Source of the DNA: Aequorivita soesokkakensis
GTDB taxonomy: Bacteria > Bacteroidota > Bacteroidia > Flavobacteriales > Flavobacteriaceae
DNA: 64,000 nt
Direction: 5' to 3'
Assembly (NCBI RefSeq): GCF_001641085.1
Contig: NZ_LXIE01000008.1
Span: 26,400 to 90,399, forward strand
The notes beneath the pieces are model-generated. The model was not told the origin of the DNA. It saw nothing but the letters and a program-made list of their open reading frames with translations, and ran no database searches. A program made the position numbers and the translations under genes. Positions 15,734-24,260 of this stretch are shown here, in pieces. The first letter of the stretch is position 1, and each line of letters opens with the position of its first letter.

Positions 15734-18271
15734 TTATGAAATATAATTCCAAATATTCCGATACTTTACAAGTTGTGCATAGGTATTTTTTATAGGAATA
15801 TTCTCTTCGGAAGTTAGATTGGGATCTGCCTTTAGGGTTTGCATTGCATAACTTCGGGCAATCTTCAAGATTTCGGAATCTTTTATTATATCAGCGATGC
15901 GAAGGTTTAGCACTCCGCTTTGTTGGGTGCCCATCATATCGCCGGGACCGCGGAGTTTTAAATCTACTTCGGCTATTTCAAAACCGTCGCTGGTTCGTAC
16001 CATGGTTTCCAATCGGGTTTTGGCATCTGCCGAAAGTTTGTGGCTGGTCATTAAAATACAATAACTCTGTTCCGCGCCACGGCCAACCCTTCCACGCAGC
16101 TGGTGCAATTGTGATAAGCCGAAACGTTCTGCACTCTCAATAATCATCACGCTGGCATTTGGCACGTTTACGCCAACTTCAATTACGGTTGTGGCAACCA
16201 TAATTTGTGTTTCGCCTTTAATAAAACGGTTCATTTCATAATCCTTATCGGCAGATTTCATTTGCCCATGAACGATTGAAACTTGATACTTCGGCAAAGG
16301 AAATTCGCGCACAATACTTTCGTATCCGTCCATCAAATCTTTGTAATCCATGGTTTCACTTTCCTGTATTAATGGGTACACAATATACACCTGTCTGCCC
16401 TTGCTAATTTCGTCTTTTATAAAGCGAAAAACCTTCAGTCTATTTGCGTCAAAACGATGCACGGTTTTGATGTCTTTTCTGCCCGGTGGAAGTTCGTCAA
16501 TTACGCTAATATCGAGGTCGCCATAAACGCTCATAGCAAGGGTGCGGGGGATGGGGGTGGCGGTCATAACGAGGATGTGTGGCGGAATGGCCCCTCCAAC
16601 CTCCCCGGAGGGGAGGCTTTTTAAAATAGTTTCAATTGTTTTTAAGGAAGCATCGAGGTTGCCTATTATTTCTTCGTTTGTAAACCGTAGGACTTTATAC
16701 TTTAGTTCTTTTAAAATCTGGGTTCTTAGTTCATCAGCCTCTTTTTGTTGCGGGTGGTTGTGATATCCTCCATCTACTTCAATAACCAGTTTTTTTTCAA
16801 GACACACAAAATCAACAATAAAATCATCAATAACATGCTGTCTTCTAAATTTATAATTAAGTTTTTTGGTTCGTAAACACTCCCATAAAATAGCTTCGGC
16901 TTGGGTGGGTTTTTTCTTGTTTTTTTGTTGAAGCTCCTTCAATAATTTGTAGGCAGAGGGTCTGGCCGTCATGTATTTTTTACGCACTTCAGCTTCCTCC
17001 CTTTGGGAGGATTGAGGAGGGCTTCCTTTGTGCCATAATTTGCTCCTTTGCTCCACTCCAAAACGATGTTGTTCATCCACAATTGCAAGCCCTAAATTTT
17101 TGAATTTTACCTTATCTTCGAGTAGGGCATGGGTGCCAATTAGGATGTCTAATTCGCCATTTTCCAGTTTTTCGTGAATTTCTCGTCTCTTTGAAGTTTT
17201 AGTTGATCCAGTTAGCAATTCAATACTGGTGTTCAGTTTATTACATAATTCAACCAATCCATTATAATGCTGTACTGACAAAATTTCAGTCGGCGCCATT
17301 AAACAGGCTTGAAAACCGTTGTCAATGGCTATTAACATTGACATTAGCGCTACGATGGTCTTGCCGGAACCTACATCGCCCTGCAAAAGTCGGTTCATCT
17401 GTGCGTTGCTGCCCAAATCGTTGCGGATTTCCTTGATGACCCGCTTCTGTGCTTCGGTCAATTCAAAGGGTAAATGTTCCGAAAAAAAGGTGTTGAAATT
17501 GTGCCCAATTTTATCAAAAGGATAGCCTTTAATTTTGGATTTATGGATGAGGTTTTTCCGAATTAATTGCAGTTGGATATAGAACAATTCCTCAAATTTT
17601 AATCGGTATTGTGCACGTGCTAAATGGGCCTGACTTTTTGGAAAATGTATGTTGAAAAGTGCCTCCTTTTTTGAGACCAATTTTAGCTGTTCCAAAAGTG
17701 GTTTTGAGAGTGTTTCGGCGAAGGCATTTTTGCTCTCCAAAAACAGCTGTTGCATCAGACCATTTATTACCCTATTTGTGATACCGCTGTTCCCCAATTT
17801 TTCGGTGGAAGGATACACGGGTTGCATGGCAGAACGGATGCTTTTTTCGTGTGCATCCAGCAATTCCATTTCGGGGTGCGGCATTGAGAAGCTGTTGTTG
17901 AAATAATTCGTTTTTCCGAATATTACATAGGGAACATTCAACTTTAAATTTTCCCGAATCCATTTTTGGCCTCGAAACCAAACGAGTTCCATCGACCCTG
18001 TTTCGTCAATAAAAGTGGCGACCAATCGTTTTCCACGTTTTTGTTCAACCGTTTTTATATGTGTTATTTTCCCAATAATCTGAACTTCGGCATTGGTTTG
18101 CTGCAATTGCGCGATTTTATAGTATTGTGTTCTATCGAGATAACGATTCGGAAAAAGATTCAGCAAATCCTGAAAAGTATGGATGCCAAGCTCCTTTTTC
18201 AGCAAATCCGCCCGGTTTGGGCCGACGCCTTTTAAGTAATCTATTGGAGTTTGCAGGAAATTGGCATTCAT
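15734..18271 (-). CDS. recG: ATP-dependent DNA helicase RecG with an inserted DUF559 nuclease domain
   Basis: 845 residues from MNANFLQ (a Met at 18286 is less likely); normal RecG is about 700. Order: wedge/OB domain (AEVQIIGKITHI, 61-72), Walker A GDVGSGKT (298-305), DEQH (399-402), then about 145 foreign residues (416-561), then TATPIPRTLA (570-579) and the motif VI region QLRGRVGRG. RecG rescues stalled forks and remodels Holliday junctions. Removing the insert restores a normal length and a continuous KLWHK/IPPHILVMTATP joint. All helicase motifs outside the insert are intact, so activity may be kept. The insert is described separately. Confidence 0.93.
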   Translation of the reverse strand: MNANFLQTPIDYLKGVGPNRADLLKKELGIHTFQDLLNLFPNRYLDRTQYYKIAQLQQTNAEVQIIGKITHIKTVEQKRGKRLVATFIDETGSMELVWFRGQKWIRENLKLNVPYVIFGKTNYFNNSFSMPHPEMELLDAHEKSIRSAMQPVYPSTEKLGNSGITNRVINGLMQQLFLESKNAFAETLSKPLLEQLKLVSKKEALFNIHFPKSQAHLARAQYRLKFEELFYIQLQLIRKNLIHKSKIKGYPFDKIGHNFNTFFSEHLPFELTEAQKRVIKEIRNDLGSNAQMNRLLQGDVGSGKTIVALMSMLIAIDNGFQACLMAPTEILSVQHYNGLVELCNKLNTSIELLTGSTKTSKRREIHEKLENGELDILIGTHALLEDKVKFKNLGLAIVDEQHRFGVEQRSKLWHKGSPPQSSQREEAEVRKKYMTARPSAYKLLKELQQKNKKKPTQAEAILWECLRTKKLNYKFRRQHVIDDFIVDFVCLEKKLVIEVDGGYHNHPQQKEADELRTQILKELKYKVLRFTNEEIIGNLDASLKTIETILKSLPSGEVGGAIPPHILVMTATPIPRTLAMSVYGDLDISVIDELPPGRKDIKTVHRFDANRLKVFRFIKDEISKGRQVYIVYPLIQESETMDYKDLMDGYESIVREFPLPKYQVSIVHGQMKSADKDYEMNRFIKGETQIMVATTVIEVGVNVPNASVMIIESAERFGLSQLHQLRGRVGRGAEQSYCILMTSHKLSADAKTRLETMVRTSDGFEIAEVDLKLRGPGDMMGTQQSGVLNLRIADIIKDSEILKIARSYAMQTLKADPNLTSEENIPIKNTYAQLVKYRNIWNYIS
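16600..16616. repeat. Subterminal hairpin at the 3' end of the recG insertion
   Basis: CCTCCCC (16600-16606) and GGGGAGG (16610-16616) form a perfect 7-bp stem around GGA. It lies 10 bp inside the element's outer edge, and the tip GCCCCTCC (16590-16597) resembles the stem sequence, so alternative pairing is possible. Translated on the minus strand it gives SLPSGEVGGA. Confidence 0.8.
16996..17010. repeat. Subterminal hairpin at the 5' end of the recG insertion
   Basis: CCTCCC (16996-17001) and GGGAGG (17005-17010) form a perfect 6-bp stem with a TTT loop on the plus strand. It lies 12 bp inside the element edge, whose tip reads AGGAGGGC (17015-17022). It mirrors the hairpin at 16600-16616, so the element has inverted, hairpin-bearing ends. 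The minus-strand translation is SPPQSSQREEA. Confidence 0.8.
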
Positions 18272-18360
18272 AAAACGAAAATACAAATTTGGTTGCGAGC
18301 GGAAAGCATTGGTTGAAAATTTGTAATTTGCTTTCGCTAATTAAATTGCCCTTCACTAAA

Positions 18361-20409
18361 ATGAACAAGTTTCTTATTGCGTTTCTTTTTTCAGGTTTTA
18401 CGGTATTTGCACAGCAGACTGATGTTGTGGATTTTTTGAAGATTGAAGCTTTAATTAGGCCCGATGTTTTAGAAAAAAAAATAGCAGGGCGATATTTAGC
18501 CACATTCGAAGTTTTGAAAGAAACCGATTCAATTTTTTTGGATGCGGTAAATATTATTATCGACGAAATTAAGAGTAAAGAATTCAAAATATCAGCTGAT
18601 GAAAAGAAGGTTTGGTTTGTTGGCAAATTTGAAAAAGGTAATACTTACGTAGCAGATTTTTATTATGAGATGAAACCAAAGCAAACCCTTTATTTTTTTG
18701 AAGATCAAATTTGGACGCAGGGCCAAGGCAAATACACTTCACATTGGTTGCCCAGTATTGATGACATTAACGATAAAATTGAGTTTGATTTACTTCTATT
18801 TGCTCCAACTGATAAAGCTGCGATAGCAAATGGAAAATTAATGAATGTGGGCGAGATTCCAGAAGTACGGCATTTCGATATGAAAGAACCCATGTCTAGC
18901 TATTTGGTAGCATTTGCCATAGGTGATTTCAACAAAAAAGACCTCGTTTCAAATTCTGGAATTCCAATTGAATTGTATTACAAACCTTCAGATTCTCTAA
19001 AAGTAGAACCCACGTATCGCTACAGTAAACAAATTTTTGACTTTTTGGAAAGTGAAATCGGAGTGCCGTATCCGTGGCAAAACTACAAGCAAGTTCCCGT
19101 ACGGGATTTTCTGTACGCCGGCATGGAAAATACAACCGCCACTTTTTTCTCAGAGGCGTTTGTGGTTGATTCCATAGGTTTTAACGACAGAAACTACGTA
19201 AACGTAAACGCCCACGAGCTCGCCCATCAATGGTTTGGCGATATGGTTACCGAAAAAGCAAGTGAGGATCATTGGTTGCAGGAAGGCTTTGCAACCTATT
19301 ATGCTTTACTGGCTGAAAAAGATATTTTTGGTGAAGATTATTATTACTGGCAATTCTACCAAACCGCAGAGCAATTAAAGGCAATGAGCGATGAAGGAAA
19401 AGGCGAATCATTATTAAACCCAAAGGCAAGTTCGCTTACATTTTACCAAAAAGGAGCTTGGGCGCTTCATATTTTGCGGGAAAGGATAGGGGATGAGGCT
19501 TTTAAAACGGCAATCAAAAACTATTTGGAAAAATATAAATTCAAAAATGTTTCTACCGATGATTTTTTAAATGAAGTGAAAGTCGTTTCTGCAATTGATA
19601 TTTCAGATTTTGAGAGGGAATGGTTGCAACAAAGCGCTTTTAAAGGGGAAGAAGCATATCAATCTTTATTGAAATCTGAGTTTATAAAAAAATATTTTGA
19701 AATCTCTGCGCTTCGGGCAACGCCTTTGGCAGATAAAAAAATCCAGCTAAAAACCGTGCTGACCTTTCCAAATGATTTTATTGGGCAGGAAGCGGTTTAT
19801 CAATTGGCGGGCGAGCCGCTCTCTGAAATACTTCCGCTTTATAAAAGCGCTTTTGAGAGTAATAATCTGTATGTTCGACAAGCTGTAGCACTTTCGCTTC
19901 AAACCATTCCGAAAGAACTTCAAAAAGAATATGAAAGTCTGCTAAATGACGATTCCTATGTAACGTTGGAATCCGCGCTGTATCAATTATGGATGCAATT
20001 TCCAGAGAAAAGAACCCAATATCTCAACAAAACAAAAGGAATTGAGGGTTTTCAGAATAAAAACATTCGACAACTCTGGTTGACGTTGGCTTTGATTACA
20101 GAAGATTATGAAAACTCTGAAAAGGAAAATTATTTAAAGGAATTGAAAAATTATACTTCCACAGATTATAGTTTTGAGATCCGTGAAAAGTCTTTTGAAT
20201 ACGTAAACGAGCTTCAACTCTGGGATTTGGAAACGCTTAAAAATTTAGCGGAAGCCTGCGTGCATCCCACGTGGCGCTTCTCAAAACCTTCCAAAGAAAT
20301 GTTGAATGAACTGCTTCAAAATGAAAAATATTACGAGCAAATAAAGGTTTTGGGCAGACAAGTTTCAGAAAAAGCGGCTAATTATTTAAACTCAATTATA
20401 AAGGAATGA
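18361..20409 (+). CDS. M1 family metallo-aminopeptidase
   Basis: 682 residues from MNKFLIAFLFSGFTVFAQ, a clean signal peptide; an upstream ATG at 18289 would place 24 odd residues before it. The gluzincin site is H285-E-x-x-H289-QWFGDMV with the third ligand in WLQEGFATYYALL. The substrate-recognition motif GAMEN appears as AGMENTTATFF, a one-letter change (Ala shifted before GMEN). It is exported and removes N-terminal residues from peptides. It is divergent from recG, with about 90 bp between starts, and overlaps the patatin gene by 4 bp. Confidence 0.92.
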   Translation: MNKFLIAFLFSGFTVFAQQTDVVDFLKIEALIRPDVLEKKIAGRYLATFEVLKETDSIFLDAVNIIIDEIKSKEFKISADEKKVWFVGKFEKGNTYVADFYYEMKPKQTLYFFEDQIWTQGQGKYTSHWLPSIDDINDKIEFDLLLFAPTDKAAIANGKLMNVGEIPEVRHFDMKEPMSSYLVAFAIGDFNKKDLVSNSGIPIELYYKPSDSLKVEPTYRYSKQIFDFLESEIGVPYPWQNYKQVPVRDFLYAGMENTTATFFSEAFVVDSIGFNDRNYVNVNAHELAHQWFGDMVTEKASEDHWLQEGFATYYALLAEKDIFGEDYYYWQFYQTAEQLKAMSDEGKGESLLNPKASSLTFYQKGAWALHILRERIGDEAFKTAIKNYLEKYKFKNVSTDDFLNEVKVVSAIDISDFEREWLQQSAFKGEEAYQSLLKSEFIKKYFEISALRATPLADKKIQLKTVLTFPNDFIGQEAVYQLAGEPLSEILPLYKSAFESNNLYVRQAVALSLQTIPKELQKEYESLLNDDSYVTLESALYQLWMQFPEKRTQYLNKTKGIEGFQNKNIRQLWLTLALITEDYENSEKENYLKELKNYTSTDYSFEIREKSFEYVNELQLWDLETLKNLAEACVHPTWRFSKPSKEMLNELLQNEKYYEQIKVLGRQVSEKAANYLNSIIKE

Positions 20410-21320
20410 GAGCGTTGGTAATTTCGGGCGGAGGAAGTAAGGGCGCGTTTGCGGGCGGCGTGGCGCAGTATTTAATGGAAGAGTTGCATCATAAATATGA
20501 CCTTTTTGTGGGAACTTCAACGGGTAGTTTGCTTATTTCGCATTTGGCTTTGGATAAGGTTGAGAAAATTAAGGAGGTTTATACTTCGGTTAACCAAAAA
20601 AGTATTTTTAACAGTTGCCCGTTTGTGATAAAGGAAGATAAATTCGGCGGAAAACAGATTGGCATTGACCATTATACCGTACTTCTGAATTTTCTGAAAG
20701 GGAAAAAAACGTTTGGGGAAAGTTTGAACCTTCGGAAATTGATTGAAAAAACCTTGACCGAGACGGAGTTTAATAATTTGAAAGCTTCCGAGAAGGAAGT
20801 GGTGGTAACGGTTTCAAACCTTTCGCTTAACCAAGTGGAGTACAAATCAGTAAATGATTTTGAGTACAAGGATTTTTGTGATTGGATCTGGATTTCTTCA
20901 AATTTCACCCCCTTTATGAGCTTGGTTAAAAAAGATGGCTGCGAATATGCTGATGGTGGATTTGGAAGTATGGTTCCCATTGAAGAGGCTATAAACCGTG
21001 GCGCAACCCACATTGATGTAATTGTTTTGGAAACTGAGGTTACCTACTACAACCGGCTGCCTTCAAAAAATGTGTTCTCATTGCTAACAAATATGCATAG
21101 TTATATGGCAGACCGGATTGAAAAACAAAACATTCGCATTGGGAAATTTGTGGCTGCCAATAAAGATGTTATAATAAACCTGTATTATACGCCAACGGTT
21201 TTAACTACCAATTCGTTGATTTTTGATAAAGAAATGATGGGCAAATGGTGGGGACGGGGTTATGAATATGCCAATCAAAAAAACAGTGAGCTGAACGAAA
21301 TAAAAACGAATGATGTTTAA
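20406..21320 (+). CDS. Patatin-like phospholipase
   Basis: 304 residues. The oxyanion motif GGGSKG is at 8-13, the nucleophile serine S38 is in GTSTG (36-40), and the catalytic Asp is in YADGGFGSM near 180. This is the Ser-Asp dyad of patatin-type acyl hydrolases, cytoplasmic as judged by the lack of a signal peptide. The ATG overlaps the stop of the M1 peptidase gene (ATGA), so the two are translationally coupled. The lipid substrate cannot be told. A terminator follows at 21332-21353. Confidence 0.9.
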   Translation: MRALVISGGGSKGAFAGGVAQYLMEELHHKYDLFVGTSTGSLLISHLALDKVEKIKEVYTSVNQKSIFNSCPFVIKEDKFGGKQIGIDHYTVLLNFLKGKKTFGESLNLRKLIEKTLTETEFNNLKASEKEVVVTVSNLSLNQVEYKSVNDFEYKDFCDWIWISSNFTPFMSLVKKDGCEYADGGFGSMVPIEEAINRGATHIDVIVLETEVTYYNRLPSKNVFSLLTNMHSYMADRIEKQNIRIGKFVAANKDVIINLYYTPTVLTTNSLIFDKEMMGKWWGRGYEYANQKNSELNEIKTNDV

Positions 21321-21331
21321 ATTCACCTTTT

Positions 21332-21353
21332 AGGGGGATTTCCCCCTTTTTTT
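21332..21353 (+). terminator. Rho-independent terminator after the patatin gene
   Basis: AGGGGG and CCCCCT form a 6-bp GC-rich stem with an ATTT loop, followed by seven T. It starts 12 bp after the stop codon and ends the M1 peptidase-patatin transcript. Confidence 0.85.
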
Positions 21354-21506
21354 AAGTGTTTTCCCCTTTTTTTACACAAAATATATTTATAATTATATTA
21401 ATATCAGCATTTTAAAAGTATCTTCATATTTTACTTTAAAAAGCATGTTTTTAAATTCCTGCTTTTGTAACTACATTTATACCACAACCATAAAAACCAA
21501 TTCATT

Positions 21507-22187
21507 ATGACTGCAAAAATCACCATTCGTTTAGCATTTTTAAGTTTTATTAGTTTGCTGCTCTTTAGTTGTGAAAACACAACACACACTCCTCCACTTG
21601 TGGATCCTCCAAAACAAATAATTTCGACCGAACGGGCTAAAGAAATGTATGATACTTATACAGACCGAAGAGTTTCAATTATTAGCAAATATGAAGATAG
21701 CATATCTGCTGATGGTTCAGTTTATACACCCACACGTTATGCCGAGTATGATTTGGAAACAATAAAAAACTATATAGCATACATTGAACAAGAATCAAAA
21801 AAAGCAAATGTTGATATTAAAACATTACGCTTTTATCTTTCCGGCTATCCAAAGAGCGATAAATTTCAGAATGGAGATGTGGTGAAATATCCGCGGAGAA
21901 ATACAATTTTTGTATTGCCAACAATGGAATATGAAGGAAAAAATGTAGGTTTTTCAGTTGAAGAAACAGGTGGAAAATATACTGCAGTGCCAATCAATAG
22001 AAATAACCCAATGCAGGATATAAAACAGGAAAAACGTCAAGCTGATTCTACAGGACAAATGAATGAAGCAGGATTTTTTATACCTAACAATACAGCTGCC
22101 CAAGGCGGTGGAAGTTCTAGTTTGATTTTGAACGATAGCAGTTTATCACCTCCACCTAGTTCTAATGATTTTGGAAACAATAATTAG
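21507..22187 (+). CDS. Putative lipoprotein of unknown function
   Basis: 226 residues. A signal peptide with lipobox LLLFSC (Cys at about residue 22) marks it as a lipoprotein. The middle has TERAKEMYDTYTDRRVSIIS and LETIKNYIAYIEQESKKANV, then FYLSGYPKSDKF and NTIFVLPTMEYEGKNVGFS. This arrangement recurs in flavobacterial lipoproteins of unknown role. The C-terminus is Gly/Ser/Pro/Asn-rich and disordered. It lies 12 bp upstream of a membrane protein and a two-component system on the same strand, so it may be part of that unit, for instance as an envelope sensor or target. That link is inference. Confidence 0.7.
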   Translation: MTAKITIRLAFLSFISLLLFSCENTTHTPPLVDPPKQIISTERAKEMYDTYTDRRVSIISKYEDSISADGSVYTPTRYAEYDLETIKNYIAYIEQESKKANVDIKTLRFYLSGYPKSDKFQNGDVVKYPRRNTIFVLPTMEYEGKNVGFSVEETGGKYTAVPINRNNPMQDIKQEKRQADSTGQMNEAGFFIPNNTAAQGGGSSSLILNDSSLSPPPSSNDFGNNN

Positions 22188-22199
22188 AGAATATAATTA

Positions 22200-22850
22200 T
22201 TGAAAGCAGTTTTAGAGATATTCCAAAATGTACATATGGCATTGTATGCCATCGTATTTATTTTATCTCTTATAAAATATCCAGTCTATAAAAATACGTC
22301 TTTAAAATTTTTGCCACTAATTTTCTTATTAACATTGGTAGCGGAATCTATGGGAATGTTCATTAACAAAGTTTATGAATCTCCGAATAGTGTTATTTAC
22401 AATATATATTATTTTTTTTATTTTACGTTTTTCTTTTATCTTTTTATGAAGGTCATCAATGTAAAGAAATATAAAAATTATATTAAAATTGGTATTGTAA
22501 TTTTTTGGCTGTTTTATTTAAGAGATCTGTTTTTTACTGATATTTTTAATGAATCTTTCATAGAATCCTATATTGTTGGAGCCGGTTTGTTGATTTATTG
22601 TATCATACTTTATTATATAAGTATTTTACAATCTTCTAAGGTTCTTGTTATAAAAAACGATTTGTTGTTCTGGATTAGCGTTGGCCTATTTTTGTTTTAT
22701 ATTGGGTATCTTCCAATAAAAATAATACGCAGCTGGTTCTATAAAGAAAATAGTTTTTTTTGGATTTTGTTGATAATCCAGTTTTCGCTGGTTATCGTTA
22801 TGTATTTGTGCTTTTTGACAGGATTTTTATGGATGAAAAAGAAATCATAA
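22200..22850 (+). CDS. Multi-pass membrane protein upstream of a histidine kinase
   Basis: 216 residues if the TTG at 22200 is used, 204 from the in-frame ATG at 22236 (MALYAIVFIL). Six to seven hydrophobic segments with aromatic-rich loops (YYFFYFTFFFYLFMKVINV) and no catalytic motif. It overlaps the following histidine kinase gene by 22 bp, which implies tight translational coupling. The kinase has only one short membrane helix, so this protein could be its sensing partner (inference). Its very high AT and Phe/Ile/Tyr content is typical of such flavobacterial membrane proteins. Confidence 0.75.
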   Translation: MKAVLEIFQNVHMALYAIVFILSLIKYPVYKNTSLKFLPLIFLLTLVAESMGMFINKVYESPNSVIYNIYYFFYFTFFFYLFMKVINVKKYKNYIKIGIVIFWLFYLRDLFFTDIFNESFIESYIVGAGLLIYCIILYYISILQSSKVLVIKNDLLFWISVGLFLFYIGYLPIKIIRSWFYKENSFFWILLIIQFSLVIVMYLCFLTGFLWMKKKS

Positions 22851-23581
22851 TAATAGCGGCAATTGCTATTCCAATATCACTTGTAATTATAGTTATTGTG
22901 TTGTTTAGCGTATTTGCCCGAAGAAAGAACCGCATGTTGCAGGAACAGGAAGAGGCCAAAAAAGTGTTTGACCGAGAATTGGCAGAATCGCAGATAGAAA
23001 TTCGGGAAGAAACATTGCGCAATATAAGTTGGGAACTGCACGACAATATTGGCCAATTGATGACACTGGCTAAGATACAGGCCCAAATGGCGCAGGAAAA
23101 ACCCGAAATGATGACAGAGGTTTCCGAAACCATTGGCACAGGCATTGACGAATTGCGGGCGCTTTCAAAATTGATAAATCCCGAGGCCTTGAAAAGCCTT
23201 AGTTTGAAAGAAGCTGTAAGCCTGGAAATTGAACGGTTCAATAGGTTGAAATTTATTGAGGCCAAATTGACCATTAATGGATCGGTGATGCCTATTGAAG
23301 CAAATACCCAAATTATTCTTTTTAGGATTTTACAGGAATTTTTTTCAAATACCATAAAACATTCCAAGGCATCCACCTTAAAAGTAGTACTCAATTATTC
23401 CGAGGAGGAGTTAAGCATTACTGCGGAAGACAATGGAGTGGGTTTTGATAAAAGTGATGATTTTTTGGGTATTGGATTGAAAAATATGAAAACCCGTGCC
23501 CAGCTAATCAATTCAACATTGAGAATAGATTCTGAAGAAGGTAAAGGCACTGCATTGACTTTAAAATACAAATTTGTGTAA
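22829..23581 (+). CDS. Sensor histidine kinase (HisKA_3 / NarL-partner type)
   Basis: 250 residues from MDEKEIII; an earlier Met at 22760 lies deep in the preceding gene. One membrane helix (about 5-28), a short coiled-coil linker (RMLQEQEEAKKVFDREL), a HisKA_3 dimer domain with H71 in WELHDNIGQ, and an HATPase_c domain with N box EFFSNTIKHSKA and G boxes DNGVGFD and GIGLKNMKTRA. There is no extracytoplasmic sensor domain. It autophosphorylates and passes phosphate to the LuxR-type regulator encoded 43 bp downstream. Confidence 0.92.
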   Translation: MDEKEIIIIAAIAIPISLVIIVIVLFSVFARRKNRMLQEQEEAKKVFDRELAESQIEIREETLRNISWELHDNIGQLMTLAKIQAQMAQEKPEMMTEVSETIGTGIDELRALSKLINPEALKSLSLKEAVSLEIERFNRLKFIEAKLTINGSVMPIEANTQIILFRILQEFFSNTIKHSKASTLKVVLNYSEEELSITAEDNGVGFDKSDDFLGIGLKNMKTRAQLINSTLRIDSEEGKGTALTLKYKFV

Positions 23582-23624
23582 AATCAAATCCAAATAATTT
23601 AAAATTTTAAAAATAAATTCCAAG

Positions 23625-24257
23625 ATGAACCATTCCGTAGTTGTTGTTGATGACCATTTTTTATTATCCCAAGCAATCGGTGGATTGGTTCAGGAATTTA
23701 AAGATTTTGAAGTTTTATATTTATGTAAAAATGGGCAGGAACTTTTGGATAAATTTGAAACCCCTAAAAACGTTCCCGATTTGGTTTTGATGGACATAAA
23801 AATGCCTATTTTAAATGGAATAGAAACAACGGAACTTCTTAGAATTAATTATCCAAAAGTAAAAGTACTGGCCCTTTCCATAGAAGAGGATGAGTACACT
23901 ATTTTAAAAATGCTTCGCGCCGGTGCCAAAGGTTATTTAATGAAAGATACCAAAAAAGACATTCTTGAAGAAGCACTTTTGCAGGTTATGGAAACTGGTC
24001 ATTATTATACAAATACAGTTTCACAAATATTGATGGAATCTCTGGAAAAGGAGATTGATACAGAGCTAAAGGAAAAAGAGATTGAATTTATAAAACTTGC
24101 CTGTACAGATATGAATTACAAGCAAATTTCTGAAGCTATGTTCTGCAGTTACAAAACAGTTGAGGGCTATCGGGATGCACTGTATAAAAAACTGGGAATA
24201 AAAAACAGAATAGGGCTTGTTCTCTTTGCCATTCACCATAATATGTTTACGCCATAA
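23625..24257 (+). CDS. LuxR/NarL-family response regulator
   Basis: 210 residues. Receiver domain 1-120 with acidic pocket VVVVDDH (D9-D10), phospho-acceptor D57 in LVLMDIKMP, and Lys in RAGAKGYLMKD. A GerE-type helix-turn-helix follows at about 150-200 (CTDMNYKQISEAMFCSYKTVEGYRD shows the recognition helix). It is the cognate regulator of the kinase just upstream. Targets are unknown, but the upstream lipoprotein and membrane protein are candidates. Confidence 0.93.
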   Translation: MNHSVVVVDDHFLLSQAIGGLVQEFKDFEVLYLCKNGQELLDKFETPKNVPDLVLMDIKMPILNGIETTELLRINYPKVKVLALSIEEDEYTILKMLRAGAKGYLMKDTKKDILEEALLQVMETGHYYTNTVSQILMESLEKEIDTELKEKEIEFIKLACTDMNYKQISEAMFCSYKTVEGYRDALYKKLGIKNRIGLVLFAIHHNMFTP

Positions 24258-24260
24258 AAA

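Larger units (their letters stand above)
16590..17022 (-). mobile_element. In-frame DUF559 (Vsr-like nuclease) insertion element within recG
   Basis: About 433 bp between RecG motifs II and III, open in recG's frame throughout. It encodes a DUF559 endonuclease-type domain: TQAEAILWECLR, FRRQ (475-478), FIVDFVC with D487, VIEVDG with E498 and D500, H504, then ELRTQILKELKYKVLRFTNEE. DUF559 is related to the Vsr/PD-(D/E)xK nucleases. Each end has a GC-rich hairpin in mirror orientation, with GCCC-TCC at the tips. There is no own stop codon. An internal ATG at 16972 could start the nuclease alone. The first residues (GS) and last (GA) are not intein splice residues. That it is mobile is inference from the ends and the position. 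Confidence 0.75.

Noticed and set aside
16590..17022. The insert in recG as an intein or group I intron
   Set aside because: The ends are Gly-Ser and Gly-Ala with no catalytic Cys/Ser start or His-Asn end, and there is no Hint domain. The whole insert is one open frame with recG, with no visible intron core. RNA splicing cannot be fully excluded without RT-PCR.
22798..23394. 198-codon open frame antisense to the histidine kinase
   Set aside because: Shadow of a strongly supported coding gene, with composition typical of the complement strand and no start context.
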